Source of the DNA: Hymenobacter jejuensis
Lineage (GTDB): Bacteria; Bacteroidota; Bacteroidia; Cytophagales; Hymenobacteraceae
DNA length: 64,000 nucleotides
NCBI RefSeq assembly: GCF_006337165.1
Contig: NZ_CP040896.1
Span: 4,836,001 to 4,900,000 of the forward strand
Reading direction: 5' to 3'
In this document: positions 59,875 through 64,000 of the stretch, piece after piece
Layout: each line of letters opens with the position of its first letter
Numbering within the stretch: position 1 is the stretch's first letter
The notes under the pieces: generated by a model
The model's input: the letters and a program-made list of their open reading frames with translations, nothing else
Database searches by the model: none
Told to the model about the DNA's origin: nothing
Made by a program: the position numbers and the translations under genes

Positions 59875-61005
59875 ATGAGAAACTATCTAATGCTGAGCCT
59901 GTTACTACTGGCTGCTAGCCACGCATTCGCTCAGGTTACCCCAGCAACCGATTCTACTTTGGCGGTGCCCCCGACCGCTGCGCCCGAAGCTACGCCGCCC
60001 AACCCACTCTCCTTCTACGGGTATGTCGATGGCTATTATGGGTACGATTTCAAGCATGCCGACACCCAGAAGCGCCCCGGTTTCCTCTACTCCCACAACC
60101 GCCAAAACGAATTCACCATCAACAACGGCATCGTGGGGCTGCGCTACCAAGATGAGAAAGTGCGCGGCGCATTTGGTCTGCATGCGGGCTCTTATGTAGA
60201 AGCGAACTACGCCGCCGAACCACAAGTTTTCAAGCACATCTACGAAGCATATGCTGGCTTCCGGCCATTTGAAAAAGCGTGGCTCGACGTTGGCATTTTC
60301 GGATCGCACATCGGATTTGAGTCGGCCATCAGCAAAGACAACTGGACGTTGACCCGGTCGCTGGCAGCCGAAAATTCGCCTTATTACGAGACTGGCGCCC
60401 GCTTTACCTACGAAGTCGATCCCAAACTAACCCTGACCGGCCTGGTACTCAACGGGTGGCAAAACATACAGGAAACCAACCAAAGCAAGGCCGTAGGCAC
60501 CCAAATTCAGTGGAAACCAACGGAAAAGCTGCTCTTTAACTCAAGCACCTTCTACGGCAACGAGCAGCCCCAAGGCGTAGCGCGCCGCCGGCGCTACTTC
60601 CACGATTTTTACGCCAGCTACGCCGCCACCGATCGCCTAAGTGTGGTTGGGGTATTTGATGTAGGCAAGCAAGCGCGAGCCAACCGCAGCAAAACCGATA
60701 CTTGGCACACTGGTGCGGCTTTGCTGCGCTACAAGCTAGCCGAGAAATGGGCCGTGGCGGGTCGTGCCGAGTATTACTATGCCGAACACGGCGTAATTAT
60801 CAGTTCCATTACACCCGCTGACAGCGACGAGGACTTCAAGGTAAAATCCTTTTCGTTGAACCTTGACTATTTGCCCGTTAGCAAGGTAGCGTGCCGGGTT
60901 GAAGGCCGCATTTTTCACTCCCCGAAAAACTTTTTGCTCGACCGTAACGGTCAGCCCACGGATAACTACGGCAACGTGACGTCTAGCATTGCTATTTCGT
61001 TCTGA
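59875..61005 (+). CDS. Outer-membrane beta-barrel porin (OmpL-like) in the kdp group
   Basis: From the ATG at 59875 this is a 376-aa protein with a signal peptide (MRNYLMLSLLLLAASHAFAQ). A barrel of many amphipathic strands follows, with FYGYVDGYYGYDFKHAD at the start and SFSLNLDYLPVSKVACRVEG near the end, finishing in Ser-Ile-Ala-Ile-Ser-Phe. The pattern matches the bbp2/OmpL-like porin group. Its position between kdpC and kdpD, with only 9 bp to kdpD, suggests a channel for K+ or small ions across the outer membrane, made together with the pump. That role is inferred. Confidence 0.8.
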   Translation: MRNYLMLSLLLLAASHAFAQVTPATDSTLAVPPTAAPEATPPNPLSFYGYVDGYYGYDFKHADTQKRPGFLYSHNRQNEFTINNGIVGLRYQDEKVRGAFGLHAGSYVEANYAAEPQVFKHIYEAYAGFRPFEKAWLDVGIFGSHIGFESAISKDNWTLTRSLAAENSPYYETGARFTYEVDPKLTLTGLVLNGWQNIQETNQSKAVGTQIQWKPTEKLLFNSSTFYGNEQPQGVARRRRYFHDFYASYAATDRLSVVGVFDVGKQARANRSKTDTWHTGAALLRYKLAEKWAVAGRAEYYYAEHGVIISSITPADSDEDFKVKSFSLNLDYLPVSKVACRVEGRIFHSPKNFLLDRNGQPTDNYGNVTSSIAISF

Positions 61006-61014
61006 GCATTCCGT

Positions 61015-62187
61015 ATGATGGCCCCCGACGACTCATCTGCTGCCCGCGACCAATCGGCCGAACGGTTTCTGCGACTTTTGCAGCAGAAGCAGCCCGGCCG
61101 GCTGAAGGTGTATTTGGGATTGGCCGCCGGAGTCGGTAAAACCTACCGCATGTTGCAGGAGGCCAACAGCTTGCACCAACACGGCGTGGATGTGGTGCTG
61201 GGCTACGTGGAAACCCACAACCGCGCCGACACCGTGGCCCAACTGCGCAGCCTGCCCATAATACCGCGCAAAACGCTGTTTTACAAAGGCCGAGCGCTCG
61301 AAGAAATGGACCTACAGGCTATTGTGCAGCGCCGGCCGGCGGTGGTGATCGTCGACGAACTGGCGCATTCCAATGTGCCGGGCTCCCAAAACGAAAAGCG
61401 TTGGCAGGACGTGGAAGCGCTAGTGAAAGCGGGCATTTCGGTCATTACTGCCTTGAATGTGCAACACCTGGAAAGCCTTCACGACCAGGTGTTGAAAATT
61501 ACGGGTACCGACGTGACCGAGCGCGTACCTGACCAAGTGCTGAAGCGGGCCGACGAGGTTGTAAACATCGACCTGACGGTGGACGAATTGCAGACGCGCT
61601 TGAAAGAGGGCAAAATCTACGAGGCCCAAAAGATACCAACGGCACTCCAGCACTTCTTCCGGGCCGATAATTTGTTACAGCTCCGTCAGTTAGCCGTTCA
61701 GGAAGTATCTCTTTTACTGGGCCGCCAAATCGAGAATGCCCCCCACGGCGCAGCCGTAGCGCCCGAGCACCGCAACACCGACCGCCTACTGGCGTGCATC
61801 AACTCCAATGCCCTGGCCGCCAAGGAAATAATCCGCAAAACTTCCCGCCTCGCCGACCGTCTTTCGGCGGCTGTTTGGTACGTGCTCTACGTGCAAACGA
61901 GTCACGAATCAGCAGCCCGTATTGGACTGACTGCGCAACGCAACCTCCTTAATAATTTGCAGTTAGCCACGGAGCTGGGCGCACAGATTCTGCGCGTGAA
62001 AGACGACGATATAGTTGGCACCATTCAGCGCGTGGCGCAGGAGAAAAACGCCACGCTGTTGGTGTGCGGCGCAACTGCCGAGAAAACCCTCTGGGAGAAA
62101 GTCACCCGTCGCTACATCACCCAGCGCCTAGTTCGCGCGCTGGCCCGCTCTTCTCCCGACCTCGACATCTTCTTGGTCATGTATTGA
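61015..62187 (+). CDS. kdpD: KdpD N-terminal sensor module (no kinase domain)
   Basis: This 390-aa protein matches only the N-terminal cytosolic part of KdpD. The KdpD domain has Walker A GLAAGVGKT (35-43) and the acidic motif VVIVDELAHSN, and a UspA-like domain follows (about 245-390). The four membrane helices, GAF, dimerisation and ATPase domains of full KdpD are absent. The frame ends cleanly with no trace of a frameshift, and a separate kinase gene follows after 67 bp. In other bacteria this domain pair senses K+ and nucleotides and sets KdpD activity. Here it would have to act in trans. Confidence 0.9.
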   Translation: MMAPDDSSAARDQSAERFLRLLQQKQPGRLKVYLGLAAGVGKTYRMLQEANSLHQHGVDVVLGYVETHNRADTVAQLRSLPIIPRKTLFYKGRALEEMDLQAIVQRRPAVVIVDELAHSNVPGSQNEKRWQDVEALVKAGISVITALNVQHLESLHDQVLKITGTDVTERVPDQVLKRADEVVNIDLTVDELQTRLKEGKIYEAQKIPTALQHFFRADNLLQLRQLAVQEVSLLLGRQIENAPHGAAVAPEHRNTDRLLACINSNALAAKEIIRKTSRLADRLSAAVWYVLYVQTSHESAARIGLTAQRNLLNNLQLATELGAQILRVKDDDIVGTIQRVAQEKNATLLVCGATAEKTLWEKVTRRYITQRLVRALARSSPDLDIFLVMY

Positions 62188-62222
62188 GTTTGCGTCCCTT
62201 TATGATACGCTTCTCATGTTTT

Positions 62223-62249
62223 CATAATCATCTCACAATCAAAGTTTTA
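62223..62249. repeat. Palindrome-family copy between kdpD and the kinase gene, core CTCACAATCAA
   Basis: The core at 62232-62242 is two mismatches from consensus; arms are weakly complementary. It has the same ATCTCA left half as the copies at 19452 and 59135, and lies just before the GTG of the kinase gene. Confidence 0.5.
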
Positions 62250-62254
62250 CAAAT

Positions 62255-64000
62255 GTGAGCCTTAAAAGCAAGATCACTAATGGCTTTTTGGCGATGCTTC
62301 TGCTCTTGGTAGCGCTGGGCGGCTACGCCTTCTACACGGTGCAGCGCCTCGACCGCAGTGCCCGTGCCGTGCTGCAAGCCAACTTTTACACGGTGCAACT
62401 GGGGCAGCAGATGCTGCGCGCCCTCGACCAGATGGAGCGCCCGCCGTCAGTGGCAACCGGCCTGCGGGTGTTTCGGCAGAACCTCACCCGCGAGGCCGGC
62501 AACATCACCGAGCCCGGCGAAAAGGAGTTGGTTGATAGTCTGGCGCAAAACCTAGCCGATTACCAGCAACTCTACGACGACTCGGCCGCGGCCGCGCAAC
62601 GCCTCAGCGAGCTCGCGCAGCTCCGCCGCCAAACCCATCGCATGGTGCAACTCAACATGGATGCCCTGGTCGCCAAACGTGACTTTGCCAACCGCACCGC
62701 CGAGCAAACCGGCCGCTATTTGCTAGCGTTTATTGCTTTCAGCATCATCGTGGCTTCTTTTCTGGTTTTGAGCGTGCCGGAGGCAGTAGTTACGCCGCTG
62801 CGCAAGTTATTCGTGAGCATAGAACACGCTACCAATCAAGATTTTACCGCCACTATCCCCGTAGAAAGTCGTGATGAATTTGGCCGCGTGGCGCGGGCGT
62901 TTAATCGAATGCTGGTGCAACTCAACGATTATCGCAGCTCTACCTTAGCCCAGCTCGTGACAGAGCGTAACCGCGCCTCCAGCATTGTCAACACCCTCGA
63001 CGAAGGCCTGCTGTTGCTCGACCAGAACCGGGACGTGCTGCTGGCAAATCCTGTTGTTTGTCAGCTCCTTAACCTTCCCGCCGAGCAATTGGTCGGGCGG
63101 CCCGCCGCGGAAGTAGCGCAGAAAAACGACCTGCTGCGGGAGCTGCTCAAGCCCTTGGATGCCCCCCGCCGCGATGCTGTGGTAGCCGACGCTCCCTTGC
63201 TGACCATTGCCCAAAACGGCGAAGAAGCCTACTATCGCCTAGCCGTGCAGGATTTGATTTCCTTCAACGACGCCCTCGACCAGATGGAGTTTGTGGGCCA
63301 GATTATTACGCTGCGCAACGTCTCGGATTTCAAGCGCCTCGACCTGATGAAGTCAAACTTCTTGGCTACCGTTTCGCACGAATTGAAGACACCACTTTCC
63401 AGCATGAACATCAACTTGAAGCTGTTGCAGGATGACCGCCTGCCCGCTGGGGAGCGTCAGCGCATTACGGCCAGCATCCGGCAAGAAACCCAACGCTTGC
63501 AGCGCATGGTGGGCGAGTTGCTCGATGTGTCGCGCCTCGACTCGGGCGCAGGTATTCAGCTTGATCTGCGCCCAACCCAAATGCGCGATGTAGTGCAGTA
63601 CGCGACCGATACGGTGCAGGCTCAACTCGCTGACAAACACATCCGGCTTGATTTGCAGCTGCCGCCCAACCTGCCCGCTGCCCGCGCCGACGTAGAAAAG
63701 ACCACCTGGGTGCTGATCAATCTGTTGGCCAATGCCATTCGGTATTCGCCCGTAGACGAAACCCTTACCGTGAGTGCCGAAGTCGTGGGCAAGTGGCTGC
63801 AAGTCAGCGTAAAAGACAACGGCCCCGGCATTGCCGCCGAACACCACGAACGCATTTTTCAGCGCTTCGCCCAGATTCCCGACAAAGCCGGCTACCGCGG
63901 TGGCTCCGGCTTAGGGCTGAGCATTGCCCGCGAATTTATCACCACGCAAGGCGGCCGGCTGTGGGTGGAAAGCGAACTGGGGTCTGGTAGCACGTTTCGC
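62255..64000 (+). CDS. Membrane histidine kinase, 3' end cut by window edge
   Basis: The frame runs from GTG at 62255 to the window end (582 codons, no stop). Two membrane helices (about 8-28 and 150-172) flank a helical periplasmic domain. HAMP (about 172-225) and a PAS-like domain (about 235-340) follow, then HisKA with SHELKTPLSS (H375) and an ATPase domain with NAIRYS, DNGPGI and GGSGLGLSIA. It probably supplies the kinase function missing from the short KdpD, with the NtrC-type regulator upstream as the likely receiver (inferred). The start lies in ATGTGAGC, where the ATG would stop at once, so GTG is used. Confidence 0.9.
   Translation, partial: MSLKSKITNGFLAMLLLLVALGGYAFYTVQRLDRSARAVLQANFYTVQLGQQMLRALDQMERPPSVATGLRVFRQNLTREAGNITEPGEKELVDSLAQNLADYQQLYDDSAAAAQRLSELAQLRRQTHRMVQLNMDALVAKRDFANRTAEQTGRYLLAFIAFSIIVASFLVLSVPEAVVTPLRKLFVSIEHATNQDFTATIPVESRDEFGRVARAFNRMLVQLNDYRSSTLAQLVTERNRASSIVNTLDEGLLLLDQNRDVLLANPVVCQLLNLPAEQLVGRPAAEVAQKNDLLRELLKPLDAPRRDAVVADAPLLTIAQNGEEAYYRLAVQDLISFNDALDQMEFVGQIITLRNVSDFKRLDLMKSNFLATVSHELKTPLSSMNINLKLLQDDRLPAGERQRITASIRQETQRLQRMVGELLDVSRLDSGAGIQLDLRPTQMRDVVQYATDTVQAQLADKHIRLDLQLPPNLPAARADVEKTTWVLINLLANAIRYSPVDETLTVSAEVVGKWLQVSVKDNGPGIAAEHHERIFQRFAQIPDKAGYRGGSGLGLSIAREFITTQGGRLWVESELGSGSTFR

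Noticed and set aside
1..64000. tRNA, rRNA, riboswitches, CRISPR arrays, insertion sequences
   Set aside because: I looked for T-loop strings, rRNA-like stretches, regularly spaced repeats and transposase motifs and saw none; the only recombinase looks like a housekeeping Xer protein.

Overview
The window looks like a chromosomal segment of a GC-rich member of the Bacteroidota, most likely Hymenobacter or a close relative (inference). The support is gene content and signals: a PorT-type and a PorE-like protein of the type IX secretion system, DUF5606, MenG/UbiE, a ScyD/ScyE-type propeller, an acyl-ACP desaturase, and many promoters of the Bacteroidota type (TAnnTTTG at -7, sometimes TTTG near -33) with no clear Shine-Dalgarno sequences. 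I saw no tRNA, rRNA, CRISPR array or transposase gene.

Layout. 1-9.9 kb: a polytopic membrane protein cut by the window edge, a XerC/D-type recombinase, aroQ, a class V aminotransferase, a MarC protein, RNase HI, a lipoprotein, a TrmN6-like methyltransferase, a saccharopine dehydrogenase-family enzyme, cytidine deaminase and a hydrolase. 9.9-16.9 kb: an SDR enzyme, porT overlapping menG/ubiE, a PorE-like OmpA protein, engB, a TonB-domain protein and DUF5606. 16.9-27.3 kb: housekeeping genes (fbp, aspartate kinase, enoyl-CoA hydratase, a Fur-family regulator beside a peroxiredoxin, Kdo transferase, rsgA, a beta-hydroxyacid dehydrogenase, fasciclin lipoprotein, cyclophilin, a TPR protein). 27.4-34.4 kb: a MoxR/ChlI-like AAA+ ATPase and a VWA protein with a diheme cytochrome c on the opposite strand between them, then DUF427, a propeller lipoprotein and an AraC-HTH/alkyltransferase fusion. 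34.5-42.6 kb: acyl-ACP desaturase and a surface-polysaccharide-type group (two large membrane glycosyltransferase-like proteins, GT2, flippase, GNAT/FemAB-like). 42.8-49.3 kb: CorA, a 914-aa unknown, an APC permease and a carboxypeptidase-regulatory-domain protein. 49.5-53.3 kb: a hydrophilic protein and an FAD / small membrane protein / 4Fe-4S electron-transfer group. 53.4-64 kb: a kdp potassium-uptake locus.

Two signals stand out. First, a dispersed family of short AT-rich palindromes centred on TTGA-YWR-TCAA recurs about twenty times. They lie mostly just behind or across stop codons, between the stop and a separate GC-rich terminator, and a few lie inside genes. Second, the kdp locus (small ORF, kdpF, A, B, C, porin, KdpD N-terminal module, separate histidine kinase) is preceded by an NtrC-type sigma-54 activator instead of the OmpR-type KdpE. 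It also has a sigma-54-like GG-N10-GC promoter and tandem upstream repeats that look like activator sites.

Functions are assigned by motif recognition and family knowledge only; no database search was possible. Starts were chosen using promoter position, signal peptides and family length, and uncertain ones are marked.
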